Source: Cyclobacteriaceae bacterium (GTDB lineage Bacteria > Bacteroidota > Bacteroidia > Cytophagales > Cyclobacteriaceae). Taken from it: DNA of 47,020 nt. Under the pieces are notes generated by a model that worked only from the letters and a program-made list of their open reading frames with translations, made no database searches and was not told the DNA's origin. The DNA is taken from assembly GCA_016787605.1 (NCBI GenBank), contig JAEUUE010000092.1, forward strand, positions 1-47,020. Reading direction: 5' to 3'. The position numbers and the translations under genes are program-made. Positions 17,825 through 25,400 of the stretch are shown in pieces (within the stretch, counting starts at the first letter, position 1; each line of letters starts with the position of its first letter).

Positions 17825-18295
17825 ATGGGTTTTTTCAACGATCCGAACCGCATCCCGGAGAATTACGGCCTGAAAACGGCTGCCGGTCTCATCGTCTACT
17901 TCCTGGCCATGCAGGTCATCGACAAGCATCACCATGTGGAGTTGCGGCTTCTCAACCTGATTATCCTGTGCGTGGGCATTTACTATGCACTGAAAAAATT
18001 CAAGAACACGCATGAGCACCACATGAATTACTTCCGGGGCCTCATTGTAGGTGTAGCCACCAGTGCCATCGCCTCGGTAGTCTTCGGTGCCTTCTTGTTC
18101 GTTTACATGAAAATCAACCCGTCGTTACTGCAATCCATCCAGGAGAACGAACCGATGGGTCATTACCTAAATGAATACATTTCCGCCTTCATCGTGGCCC
18201 TGGAGGGTGTCTTCTCCGGCCTCCTGGTGACCTTCGTCTTGATGAACTATGTCGACTCGGACGAGGTCAACGACCCGGCCGGCGAAAGCAACTGA
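17825..18295 (+). CDS. DUF4199 integral membrane protein
   Basis: A 156-residue inner-membrane protein; the ATG at 17825 is preferred, since earlier codons from 17771 are not hydrophobic or family-like. Four hydrophobic segments are visible: TAAGLIVYFLAMQVI, LLNLIILCVGIYYALKKF, FRGLIVGVATSAIASVVFGAFLF and AFIVALEGVFSGLLVTFVLM, with the YFRGxxxGV pattern common in DUF4199. The role of this family, which is common in Bacteroidota, is unknown. A strong terminator follows. Confidence 0.83.
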   Translation: MGFFNDPNRIPENYGLKTAAGLIVYFLAMQVIDKHHHVELRLLNLIILCVGIYYALKKFKNTHEHHMNYFRGLIVGVATSAIASVVFGAFLFVYMKINPSLLQSIQENEPMGHYLNEYISAFIVALEGVFSGLLVTFVLMNYVDSDEVNDPAGESN

Positions 18296-18314
18296 CACGT
18301 ACTGCCTGAAATAG

Positions 18315-18344
18315 AAAACCCCCGATTCTCCGGGGGTTTTTTGT
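18315..18344 (+). terminator. Rho-independent terminator after DUF4199 gene
   Basis: AAAACCCCCG pairs with CGGGGGTTTT around an ATTCT loop, followed by TTTTGTTT. It lies 20 bases after the stop codon and just before the pepP-like gene, whose promoter must overlap or follow it. Confidence 0.9.
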
Positions 18345-18375
18345 TTAACTTGCCTGGGCTAATTCCTGATGAACT

Positions 18376-19674
18376 ATGCGTTATGACCCCATCGATCCTT
18401 CCTTGTTTGTGACCAACCGCAAGCGGCTTGTCCGTGAGCTGAAACCAGGTGCCCTGGTGTTGCTGAATTCCAGCGACACCATGCCTACCACCGCAGACGG
18501 TACCATGCCCTTCCGCCAAAACAGCGACCTGTTCTACCTCACCGGCATCCAGCAGGAAGAAACGATGTTGCTGCTTTGCCCGGGCTTCAGGGACGAAAGC
18601 AAGCGGGAAATTCTCTTCCTCCGTGAACCCAACGAACACCTGGAGAAGTGGCATGGCCATAAACTGACCAAGGCGGAGGCCACCGCGATTTCGGGAATCA
18701 AGACGGTGATGTGGCTGTCGGAATTCGAGGGGATGTTCCATCACCTGATGGTCATGAGCAGCGCGGAACTGGTCTACCTCAATACCAACGAACATTACCG
18801 GGCCGAAATCGTCGTCCAAACACGCGATGCGCGGTTTATCCAGTGGTGCCAGGAGCGTTACCCTCTTCACACGTATCAGCGCCTGGCGCCGATCATGGCG
18901 AAACTGCGTACCGTCAAGCAGCCCCAGGAACTAAAAATCATGCAGAAGGCCTGCGACATTACGGAGAAAGCATTCCGCAGGGTGCTGAAATTTGTGAAGC
19001 CGGGAGTGATGGAGTACGAGGTGGAAGCAGAGTATACCCATGAGTTCATCCGGCATGGTTCGCGGGGCCATGCCTACACGCCTATCATTGCGTCCGGAAA
19101 GAATAATGTGATTCTCCATTATATCGACAACGATCAGCGTTGTGCGAAAGGCGACCTGCTCCTCCTCGACGCGGGGGCGGAGTATGCCAGTTACAACGCC
19201 GACCTCACGCGCACCATTCCGGTAAGCGGCCGGTTCAGCAAGCGCCAGAAAGATGTTTATAATGCCGTGTTACGCGTCCTGCGCAAAGCGATGGGCATGA
19301 TGAGCAGCGGAATGGTGTACTTCGACTACCATCGAGAAGTGGAAAAGCTGATGCAGGGCGAGATGCTGGGCCTGAAGCTCATTTCCAAGAACGATATCAA
19401 AAATCAAAAACCCGGCCAGGAGGCGTTCCGGAAGTACTACTACCACGGCACGTCACACATGCTCGGGCTCGACGTTCATGACCTGGGCGATATGCACGCC
19501 CGCATGGCGGTGGGATCGGTGTGGACGGTCGAACCGGGAATCTACATCAAGGAAGAGGGGTTCGGCATTCGTTTGGAGAACAACGTAGTCATCCAGCGAA
19601 ACGGTATCGTTGACCTGATGAAGAACATTCCGATCGAAGCGGATGAGATCGAGGAAATCATGAACAGCAAGTAG
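18376..19674 (+). CDS. pepP: Xaa-Pro aminopeptidase (M24B, PepP-like)
   Basis: A 432-residue cytoplasmic metallopeptidase that removes the N-terminal residue before proline. The N-terminal 170 residues form the creatinase-like domain; the C-terminal pita-bread domain carries the dinuclear metal ligands: Asp in LLLLDAGAEY, Asp in NADLTRTIP, His in HGTSHMLGLDVHD, Glu in VEPGIYI and Glu in GIRLENNVVI. Length is normal for PepP. Start is ATG 31 bases after the upstream terminator. The DUF4198 gene follows after 4 bases and RidA overlaps that gene, forming a three-gene operon. Confidence 0.95.
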   Translation: MRYDPIDPSLFVTNRKRLVRELKPGALVLLNSSDTMPTTADGTMPFRQNSDLFYLTGIQQEETMLLLCPGFRDESKREILFLREPNEHLEKWHGHKLTKAEATAISGIKTVMWLSEFEGMFHHLMVMSSAELVYLNTNEHYRAEIVVQTRDARFIQWCQERYPLHTYQRLAPIMAKLRTVKQPQELKIMQKACDITEKAFRRVLKFVKPGVMEYEVEAEYTHEFIRHGSRGHAYTPIIASGKNNVILHYIDNDQRCAKGDLLLLDAGAEYASYNADLTRTIPVSGRFSKRQKDVYNAVLRVLRKAMGMMSSGMVYFDYHREVEKLMQGEMLGLKLISKNDIKNQKPGQEAFRKYYYHGTSHMLGLDVHDLGDMHARMAVGSVWTVEPGIYIKEEGFGIRLENNVVIQRNGIVDLMKNIPIEADEIEEIMNSK

Positions 19675-19678
19675 GTCA

Positions 19679-20482
19679 ATGAAGAGAGCCTTCGTCATCG
19701 GTCTGATGGGTGTTGCCCTGGGCATGGCCAGTGTGGCTCATGAATTCTGGCTGTTGCCGAAGAAGTTCCGATTCAAGGTGGGCGAAGAAATGCAGGTGGC
19801 TTTCCTCGTGGGTGAAAATTTCCAGGGGGAGCCCTGGAACCTGGCTCGACACAAAGTAGAACGCCTTGAAGTGCACACCGGGATCACGGTGAAGAAGCTG
19901 GCAGATAAAGTCAGGCCGGATAAAGGGAAGAACCTGTCCTATACGTTTGACCGGGAAGGAACGCATTTGCTCGCCCTGGAAAGCAACTTTGCTTTCCTCG
20001 AGCAGCCGGCTGACTCTTTCAAGATGTACCTGGAGGAGGATGGCCTGGAGAACATCCTGGACGAGCGGAGGCGAACAGGCCGGTCTGGTGAGCGTGCCCG
20101 GGAGTTCTACAAGCGTTTTGCCAAAGTCATCGTACAGTGCGGCACCAAGCTGGACAACTCGTTTCGTCGCAGCGCCGGATTCCGCTATGAGATCTTTCCG
20201 CTGGCCAACCCGGTGTCGCTTAAGCCCGGCGATTACCTCGATTGCCAGGTGATGTGGGAGGGTAAGCCCGCTCCCCATGCCATGGTGAAAGTCTGGAGTC
20301 ACGTAGGCAATCGTATCTTCCTCCAAAATATTTACACCGAGAAAGACGGCACGATTCGCTTTCCGGTGAGCAGCCCGGGCCCCTGGATGGTCAGTTCGGT
20401 GAAAATGATCCCTTCCGAACAGGAGGGCGCCGACTACCAGAGTTTTTGGGCCAGCCTGGTTTTTGACATTCAATCCCCATGA
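19679..20482 (+). CDS. DUF4198 family exported protein
   Basis: A 267-residue protein with a signal peptide (MKRAFVIGLMGVALGMASVAH). The motif HEFWLLP at the cleavage site and the beta-rich body, including YEIFPLANPVSLKPGDYLDCQVMWEGKPAP, match DUF4198, related to the NikK-type or CbiK-like periplasmic domains near metal transport. The HEFW histidine close to the mature N-terminus suggests metal binding, by analogy only. It sits in the operon pepP-DUF4198-ridA, 4 bases after pepP, and its stop overlaps the next start as ATGA. Confidence 0.83.
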   Translation: MKRAFVIGLMGVALGMASVAHEFWLLPKKFRFKVGEEMQVAFLVGENFQGEPWNLARHKVERLEVHTGITVKKLADKVRPDKGKNLSYTFDREGTHLLALESNFAFLEQPADSFKMYLEEDGLENILDERRRTGRSGERAREFYKRFAKVIVQCGTKLDNSFRRSAGFRYEIFPLANPVSLKPGDYLDCQVMWEGKPAPHAMVKVWSHVGNRIFLQNIYTEKDGTIRFPVSSPGPWMVSSVKMIPSEQEGADYQSFWASLVFDIQSP

Positions 20483-20907
20483 GCGATACATTCATTTCTT
20501 CCGACAAGGCGCCAGAGCCTGTCGGTCCTTATCCGCATGCCCGCCGCGTGGGCAACCTGTTGTTTCTCTCCGGTGTGGGTCCCCGCCAGCGCGGATCCAA
20601 AGACATTCCCGGAGTCACGCTGGACGACCAGGGTGTGGTGGTCATTTCCGATATCGAAATTCAGTGCCGGTCGGTGTTTGAAAATGTGCGGCATGTGCTG
20701 GAAGCCTCCGGCGCCCGGTGGGAAGACCTGGTGGACGTGACGGTGTTTCTCACCGACATGAAGCGCGATTTCCCGACCTATAACCGCATCTATAAGGAAT
20801 ATTTCCCTGACCCTGCCACGCAGCCGTGCCGCACCACCGTGGAAGTGGGGGCGTTACCGACGCCGATCGCGATTGAGTTAAAGTGCATAGCGGTGGTTGG
20901 TCGATAG
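20479..20907 (+). CDS. ridA: RidA/YjgF family enamine/imine deaminase-like protein
   Basis: A 142-residue protein of the family that hydrolyses reactive enamines and imines made by PLP enzymes. KAPEPVGPYPHARRVGNLLFLSG is the family start (split here: PEPVGPYPHA then LLFLSGVGP), and the catalytic Arg is present in QPCRTTVEV followed by PTPIAIELKCIA. The longer N-terminal half (PRQRGSKDIPG) resembles 2-aminomuconate deaminase-type members, so a special catabolic substrate is possible. It overlaps the DUF4198 gene by ATGA. Its stop codon lies inside a heptamer repeat. Confidence 0.9.
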   Translation: MSDTFISSDKAPEPVGPYPHARRVGNLLFLSGVGPRQRGSKDIPGVTLDDQGVVVISDIEIQCRSVFENVRHVLEASGARWEDLVDVTVFLTDMKRDFPTYNRIYKEYFPDPATQPCRTTVEVGALPTPIAIELKCIAVVGR

Positions 20908-20957
20908 TCCATAGTCGATGGTCTATAGTTGTGAACTGACCATTGACTATCGGCCAA
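20897..20957. repeat. Heptamer repeats folded into an inverted repeat between convergent genes
   Basis: Units GTCGATA, GTCCATA, GTCGATG and GTCTATA follow each other from 20900 to 20927; after about 15 bases related heptamers continue in the opposite orientation. The outer arms TTGGTCGATAGTC (20897-20909) and GACTATCGGCCAA (20945-20957) form a 13-base stem with one G-U wobble. The ridA stop codon is inside the left arm and the next gene's stop begins 4 bases after the right arm. No T-tract follows. Confidence 0.85.
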
Positions 20958-20960
20958 GGG

Positions 20961-22217
20961 CTATTTGAGCTTGTATTTCAGCACTACAATATCCTGCCAT
21001 TCGGCATCCGGTTTGGGCCGATGATTCTCGTCATACGCACCCCATTGACTGTTGGCCACGTAATAGAAGTCGTTACCCAAAAGGGTACCCTGGGTGGGCT
21101 CGTTAAGTTCATGCCGACCCTGGTCGATAATGTCGGCGCGAGTAATCGTGTCCAGCGTGCTATTCAGTTGGAAGCGCATGACTCGCAGCGGGTACGTGCC
21201 GTTCTGGAGAGCGAGCAAGGTGCCCTGGTGGAACAGGAGCCCATCGATTCCTTTCAATGAGTTTTCCGGCGTCGAACCGATTTTAATCAGCTTGCGTGTA
21301 GCCATTTCCAGGCGAAAGGGGCCTTTGACGTAGTCGGCAATGAAAACATATTTGCCATCGTCGCTGAACGTCAGCCCCTGCATACTCCAGAAAGTTTCAT
21401 CTGTCAAGAACCTGTCCAGGGCACCCGATTTTTCATTGACGATATAAACTTCATTGGTGCGGGAGTCGGAGACGAGTACCTGGCCGTTTGGACCGATGGC
21501 AAGGTCGCCTAGGACATGGCCGGTCCCTGGAGCCTCGTACTGCGCAAGCAGCTTTCCTGTTTCAAGATCGAAGCGGTACACCCGGGAAGGCAGCAGGCTG
21601 TCGTAACCATCCATTTCCTCCAGGGGAGATGAGCAGGCCCACAACGACTGGCGTTTCAGGTCCACACGGAGCCCAAGAACCGCCGTGAGCCCGTGTTCAC
21701 CGGGTTTTGTAAAGTCACGGGCATTTCCGTTGGCATCGATCGCTACGATCTTCCGTTTGTGCACGCTCCCGACATATGCAGTTCCCGTATTTAGATTCAC
21801 GCTCACCGACTCTACGTGGAGGCTGCGGTCGGTCAGCACAAACGCCGTATCGGAAGAGGCAACCACTTTCTGAAGATCTTTTTGGAGCTGCAGCAATTGC
21901 TGAAAGTCACTCCGATCCCTCACTGAAGCGAGTTCCGGGATTTCCAGCTTGTAGCCGGCGTTGATGTACAAGGCCTTACGCAGGTACGGGATGCTTTCAT
22001 CTGGTTTGCCGGTGAGCGCCGACATCACCCCCAGTTGGTAGAGGATACCCTGGTGGTAGGGATGGTAGGCATGCGCCTTGACCAGGTGATCATAGGCCGC
22101 CGCATAGTCTTTGTTGGCAACCGCCTGGCGTGCTTCCGCCACGTGACGGCCGACTTCGGGATTTTGACCGATGGCCACCGGGCCAATCAGCAACAGGGAA
22201 AAGAGGATACGGATCAT
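20961..22217 (-). CDS. Exported TPR plus six-bladed beta-propeller (SMP-30/royal-jelly-like) protein
   Basis: A 418-residue protein; ATG at 22217 starts the signal peptide (MIRILFSLLLIGPVAIGQ), preferred over a TTG two codons earlier. Residues 20-105 have two TPR units (VANKDYAAAYDHLVKAHAYHPYHQ). The rest is a beta-propeller like SMP-30/gluconolactonase proteins: TAYVGSVHKRKIVAIDANGN, GHVLGDLAIGPNGQVLVSDS, LTFSDDGKYVFIADY, each a blade. Such propellers often act as lactonases or binding domains; the metal ligands are not certain. Signal peptide suggests a periplasmic or surface location. It converges on ridA. Confidence 0.82.
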   Translation of the reverse strand: MIRILFSLLLIGPVAIGQNPEVGRHVAEARQAVANKDYAAAYDHLVKAHAYHPYHQGILYQLGVMSALTGKPDESIPYLRKALYINAGYKLEIPELASVRDRSDFQQLLQLQKDLQKVVASSDTAFVLTDRSLHVESVSVNLNTGTAYVGSVHKRKIVAIDANGNARDFTKPGEHGLTAVLGLRVDLKRQSLWACSSPLEEMDGYDSLLPSRVYRFDLETGKLLAQYEAPGTGHVLGDLAIGPNGQVLVSDSRTNEVYIVNEKSGALDRFLTDETFWSMQGLTFSDDGKYVFIADYVKGPFRLEMATRKLIKIGSTPENSLKGIDGLLFHQGTLLALQNGTYPLRVMRFQLNSTLDTITRADIIDQGRHELNEPTQGTLLGNDFYYVANSQWGAYDENHRPKPDAEWQDIVVLKYKLK

Positions 22218-22325
22218 CCCCAAAGGTAAAAACCCCCTGGGTGAGCGTGGGCACTATTCGTTGACGAAATATGGCTGTTTGGCGATGTTGGAGACGGGTC
22301 GCGGTTGGAGGCCGACCAACGCCCG

Positions 22326-22652
22326 TTATACGGCAAAGCTCTCCCCGCAGCCGCAGGTGCGCGACGCGTTCGGATTGATGAACTGAAACCCTTTGCCATT
22401 CAGGCCATCAGAAAAGTCGAGGGTGGTACCGAGGAGGTACAGCAGGCTCTTCTTGTCGACGAGAATCTTGATGCCCTTGTCTTCAAAGACCTGGTCCACG
22501 GGCTTGATCTCGTCGTCGAAATTCAGGTCATACATCAGGCCCGAGCAACCGCCGCCCTTGACCGACACCCGCACGTTGTTGTTGGGGGCCAGCCCGTCCT
22601 TGGCACGGAGCTCAATGATTTTTTCTTTCGCTTTTTCGGTAACGGTGATCAT
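22326..22652 (-). CDS. A-type iron-sulfur carrier (HesB/IscA/ErpA family)
   Basis: A 108-residue protein with the three conserved cysteines of A-type carriers: VKGGGCSGLMYDL and the C-terminal TCGCGESF. These proteins receive an Fe-S cluster and pass it to target enzymes in the cytoplasm. Length and start (MITVTEKAKEKI) are normal. The gene follows the 135-residue unknown gene by 11 bases on the same strand, so the unknown protein may be linked to Fe-S metabolism. Whether it is IscA, ErpA or SufA cannot be told here; the symbol is left empty. Confidence 0.94.
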   Translation of the reverse strand: MITVTEKAKEKIIELRAKDGLAPNNNVRVSVKGGGCSGLMYDLNFDDEIKPVDQVFEDKGIKILVDKKSLLYLLGTTLDFSDGLNGKGFQFINPNASRTCGCGESFAV

Positions 22653-22663
22653 GGATTTCTCAA

Positions 22664-23071
22664 TTAACTGATCGGGTTCAACACGACGCTGAAGACAGTG
22701 ATCGTGTTCCGATCGCGGCCGTAATACAACTTCTCCAGCGCCTCCAGGATGTTCCCGGCACGGAAGTAGGAGGTGTGCAGTTCATGCTCGCCGCGGGCCA
22801 CCCACTGGATGGTATACGAATTTTCCTTCTCCTTGTAGTTCTTAACGTAGTCGAGCATCTTCCGCAAGGCATCTACCTTGTCGGCGGCCTTTTCGGAATG
22901 AAACAGGAACGACTGGCTGTGTCGGGGGTTGATAGTAATGAGGTCGAGCTTGACCATGCCCTCGAAGGTGCTGAATTCAAAGACCAGGTCGGCCGTCCGC
23001 AAACCCAGGTAATCCTTGATTTGCTGCTGGATCTTGGCGGCCTCCACATGCGTATCGCTCGTCGTCTCCAT
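22664..23071 (-). CDS. Conserved-looking protein of unknown function (135 aa)
   Basis: I do not recognise this family. It has no signal or membrane segment and looks like a compact alpha/beta protein: an N-terminal helix (HVEAAKIQQQIKDYLGL), a beta strand pair (DLVFEFSTFEGMVKLDLITIN), a basic helix (KAADKVDALRKMLDYVKNYKEK), then strands and a helix (HTSYFRAGNILEALEKLYYG) and a final strand (TITVFSVVLNP). It is 11 bases upstream of the IscA-like gene and probably cotranscribed with it. It starts on an ATG at 23071; the divergent mce gene begins 96 bases away. Codon use resembles its neighbours. Confidence 0.72.
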   Translation of the reverse strand: METTSDTHVEAAKIQQQIKDYLGLRTADLVFEFSTFEGMVKLDLITINPRHSQSFLFHSEKAADKVDALRKMLDYVKNYKEKENSYTIQWVARGEHELHTSYFRAGNILEALEKLYYGRDRNTITVFSVVLNPIS

Positions 23072-23166
23072 CCTGTACCTTTGTAATTGGTGTGAAAACC
23101 TTGGGAAACCGGGAAAAGTTTCCTCCTTTAGGCAAAAATAGCAAAGAACCTGTAAACCGCCCCCTT

Positions 23167-23568
23167 ATGAACAAGCTGGAGCATATCGGAATCGCCGTTC
23201 GCAACCTGGAAGAGTCCAACCGCCTTTTTACCCGACTGCTGGGTGTGGAACCGTACAAAATGGAAACCGTGGAGCGGGAAGGCGTCCGCACCTCCTTCTT
23301 CCGGGTCGGCGACGTGAAAATTGAATTGTTGGAATCTACCCGACCCGGATCGGCCATCGATACCTTTATTGAGAAGCGCGGCGAAGGCATCCATCACCTC
23401 GCCTTTGATGTCCATGACGTGCAGCAAAAGATTGTTGAATTCACCCATGACGGCTTCAAGGTCCTGACCGACAAGCCGCTCCCGGGCGCCGACAACAAAG
23501 TGATTGCCTTTCTTCATCCGAAGTCGACTAACGGCGTGCTGGTCGAGATTTGCCAGGACAAAGACTAG
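23167..23568 (+). CDS. mce: Methylmalonyl-CoA epimerase
   Basis: A 133-residue vicinal-oxygen-chelate enzyme that interconverts (2R)- and (2S)-methylmalonyl-CoA on the propionate/succinate route. Metal ligands are visible: His in LEHIGIAV, His in GIHHLAFDV and Glu in VLVEICQ. The ATG at 23167 gives the usual MNKLEHIG start; an upstream in-frame ATG at 23092 would add 25 atypical residues. The stop codon TAG shares the palindrome CTAG with the stop of the converging small lipoprotein gene. The partner mutase is not in this window. Confidence 0.94.
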   Translation: MNKLEHIGIAVRNLEESNRLFTRLLGVEPYKMETVEREGVRTSFFRVGDVKIELLESTRPGSAIDTFIEKRGEGIHHLAFDVHDVQQKIVEFTHDGFKVLTDKPLPGADNKVIAFLHPKSTNGVLVEICQDKD

Positions 23569-23717
23569 GGATTAGGACCTTTCTTCGGGTGCAGGCCATA
23601 TTGGGTCTGGTTGTAATACTTCCATTTTCTCTTTCCAATGGCAGTGTCGGAATACGACTTGGGTCCACAGGCGAGGAAGAGAACGGAGGCAAGAAGAACT
23701 AGCGCAAGCGTCTTCAT
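23565..23717 (-). CDS. Small lipoprotein (50 aa)
   Basis: A short frame encoding a lipoprotein signal (MKTLALVLLASVLFLAC, Cys17) followed by about 33 polar residues including GKRKWKYYNQTQYGLHPK. An ATG six codons upstream (23735) is an alternative. The clear lipobox makes it likely to be real, although small. The longer frame that extends upstream to 24008 runs antisense to thiL and is a shadow. Its stop overlaps the mce stop. Function is unknown; small basic lipoproteins of this kind are common in Bacteroidota. Confidence 0.65.
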   Translation of the reverse strand: MKTLALVLLASVLFLACGPKSYSDTAIGKRKWKYYNQTQYGLHPKKGPNP

Positions 23718-23829
23718 GGTTTTGCATTTTGCCATGAATACCGCGCCCCGGGGGCAGTAGACGGAATCTGCCGTTATCCCCGTATTTTTGCCGCCGAGTT
23801 GCTTTTCCTGTCGACCAACACCACTACCC

Positions 23830-24858
23830 ATGAGCACCACCCGCACGGATATTTCTACGCTAGGCGAATTTGGCCTGATCGACCACATCCACCAGGGCGT
23901 TACCCTGAGGAACGCCACGTCCCTCAAGGGAATCGGTGATGACGCCGCCGTGATTGACGCCGGCGAGGAGGTGATTCTCCTGTCTACCGACATGCTGGTG
24001 GAAGGCATCCACTTCGACCTGGCGTATACGCCGCTCCAGCACCTGGGCTATAAGTCGGTTGCGGTCAACGTTTCCGACATCGCCGCCATGAACGGGAAGC
24101 CGGAGCAGGTCGTCGTATCGATCGCCCTCAGCAACCGTTTCTCCGTGGAGGCTGTCGACGCCCTGTACGACGGCATCAAGGCCGCCTGCGAAAGCTACGG
24201 CGTTGACCTGGTGGGTGGCGACACCGCCGCCTCTCCTTCCGGGCTGATCATCAGCATCAGCATCCTCGGCCGGACGAAAAAAGGCAATGAGGTGTACCGC
24301 AGCGGCGCCAGGGAAAATGATGTCATCTGCGTCACCGGCGACCTGGGCGCGGCTTATATCGGTCTGCAGATTTTGGAGAGGGAAAAAGAGGTCTTTCTGG
24401 CCGACCCGAACATGCAGCCCGACCTGGAGAAGCACGAATATGCGGTGGGACGCCAATTGAAACCCAAAGCGCGGATGGATATCATCCACGAACTGGCCGA
24501 CCTGGGCATCAAGCCTACGGCGATGATCGATGTGTCGGATGGATTGGCTTCTGACTTGCTTCATATCTCCAAGAATTCCAATGTCGGTGTCCGGATTTTC
24601 GAAGACAAGATTCCCATCGACGAGGACGCTTTCAACACCGCGGTGGAATTCAAGCTTGACCCTTTCACCTGTGCGCTTAACGGCGGGGAAGACTACGAAC
24701 TGCTCTTCACCATCCGGCAGCAGGATGTGGAGAAGCTGAAGAAGCACTATGACATCCAGATGATCGGGTACATCCATTCCGACCCGAAACAGAATGTGCT
24801 GATCACCAAGAACGAGAACGTGGTCCCGTTGAGAGCACAGGGGTGGGTGCACTTCTAG
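23830..24858 (+). CDS. thiL: Thiamine-monophosphate kinase
   Basis: A 342-residue enzyme that phosphorylates thiamine phosphate to thiamine diphosphate, the last step of the pathway. Family motifs are visible in order: GIGDDAAVID with metal-binding aspartates, LLSTDMLVEGIHFD, SVAVNVSDIAAMNG, VGGDTAAS, VTGDLGAAY, MIDVSDGLASDL and GGEDYELLFT. ATG 23830 starts the family-like MSTTRTDISTLGEFGLID; an earlier in-frame codon at 23788 would add 14 atypical residues. No TPP riboswitch is seen in the short upstream gap. A 7-mer repeat array begins right after its stop. Confidence 0.96.
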   Translation: MSTTRTDISTLGEFGLIDHIHQGVTLRNATSLKGIGDDAAVIDAGEEVILLSTDMLVEGIHFDLAYTPLQHLGYKSVAVNVSDIAAMNGKPEQVVVSIALSNRFSVEAVDALYDGIKAACESYGVDLVGGDTAASPSGLIISISILGRTKKGNEVYRSGARENDVICVTGDLGAAYIGLQILEREKEVFLADPNMQPDLEKHEYAVGRQLKPKARMDIIHELADLGIKPTAMIDVSDGLASDLLHISKNSNVGVRIFEDKIPIDEDAFNTAVEFKLDPFTCALNGGEDYELLFTIRQQDVEKLKKHYDIQMIGYIHSDPKQNVLITKNENVVPLRAQGWVHF

Positions 24859-24943
24859 GTCGATGGTCGATTGTCCATGGTCCATGGGCTGGTCGCACCT
24901 TAGTACGTCAGCACCTTAACACGTCAACACCTTGGCCCGTTAG
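24859..24943 (+). repeat. Adjacent 7-mer and 8-mer degenerate tandem arrays
   Basis: Directly after the thiL stop, four heptamers (GTCGATG, GTCGATT, GTCCATG, GTCCATG) cover 24859-24886. From 24896 to 24943 six octamers follow: CACCTTAG, TACGTCAG, CACCTTAA, CACGTCAA, CACCTTGG, CCCGTTAG. The last unit contains the stop codon of the minus-strand gene that ends at 24940. The same octamer consensus returns before queE. Confidence 0.85.
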
Positions 24944-25305
24944 TCCTCCGGATAGGGGATAAACACAAAGCGAGTAAAGTCGCGGTCAATCACGAACAGG
25001 CAGCAGAATTCGTCCGGGTCTTTGTAGGTCTTTTTGAAATCCTCCTCCTTTTCTTTTGCCACCAGTTCCCGCTGAACGAACTCGTCCAGGAAAGAGGCAT
25101 AGTAGTTCCATTTTAGCCCGAGTTCATCCTTGCCCAGGAGCAGCTGACCGATGGGCTGTTGGTCGGCGCAGATCGGGAAAATGGGGTATTCAAACTCGGC
25201 TTTGCGAATCTGGTAGGAAGCTTCTTTCAGCGTGTCGGACACCCTCGCGAAGTCGGCCGTGATGGTGCCCAAATATTTGCCATCCAGTTCGGGATCGTTG
25301 GTCAT
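24940..25305 (-). CDS. Conserved-looking cytoplasmic protein of unknown function (121 aa)
   Basis: Not recognised. No signal peptide or membrane segment; the protein is rich in charged and aromatic residues. It starts MTNDPELDGKYLGTITADFARV and has a helix-rich centre (NYYASFLDEFVQRELV, KEKEEDFKKTY), then strands CCLFVIDRDFTRFVFIPYPED at the end. The pattern suggests a small alpha/beta domain. Its stop codon falls within the octamer array at 24896-24943, so its last codons may have been shaped by the repeat. It diverges from the ankyrin gene. The gap between their starts is 95 bases. Confidence 0.68.
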   Translation of the reverse strand: MTNDPELDGKYLGTITADFARVSDTLKEASYQIRKAEFEYPIFPICADQQPIGQLLLGKDELGLKWNYYASFLDEFVQRELVAKEKEEDFKKTYKDPDEFCCLFVIDRDFTRFVFIPYPED

Positions 25306-25400
25306 GGGAATTTGCCGTTTGCGTATCGCTGGCCCCGCAAATCACGGAAACACCGACGTCCGGCGCAAGGGGCCGTTGAACCAAACAAACCCTCTACCAT

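Noticed and set aside
23718-24008. Extension of the 50-residue lipoprotein to a 147-residue frame
   Set aside because: The extension overlaps thiL in antisense, and a lipoprotein signal starts internally at 23717.
23860-24885. Minus-strand frame of 341 codons opposite thiL
   Set aside because: thiL motifs are complete on the plus strand; the antisense product has no family features.
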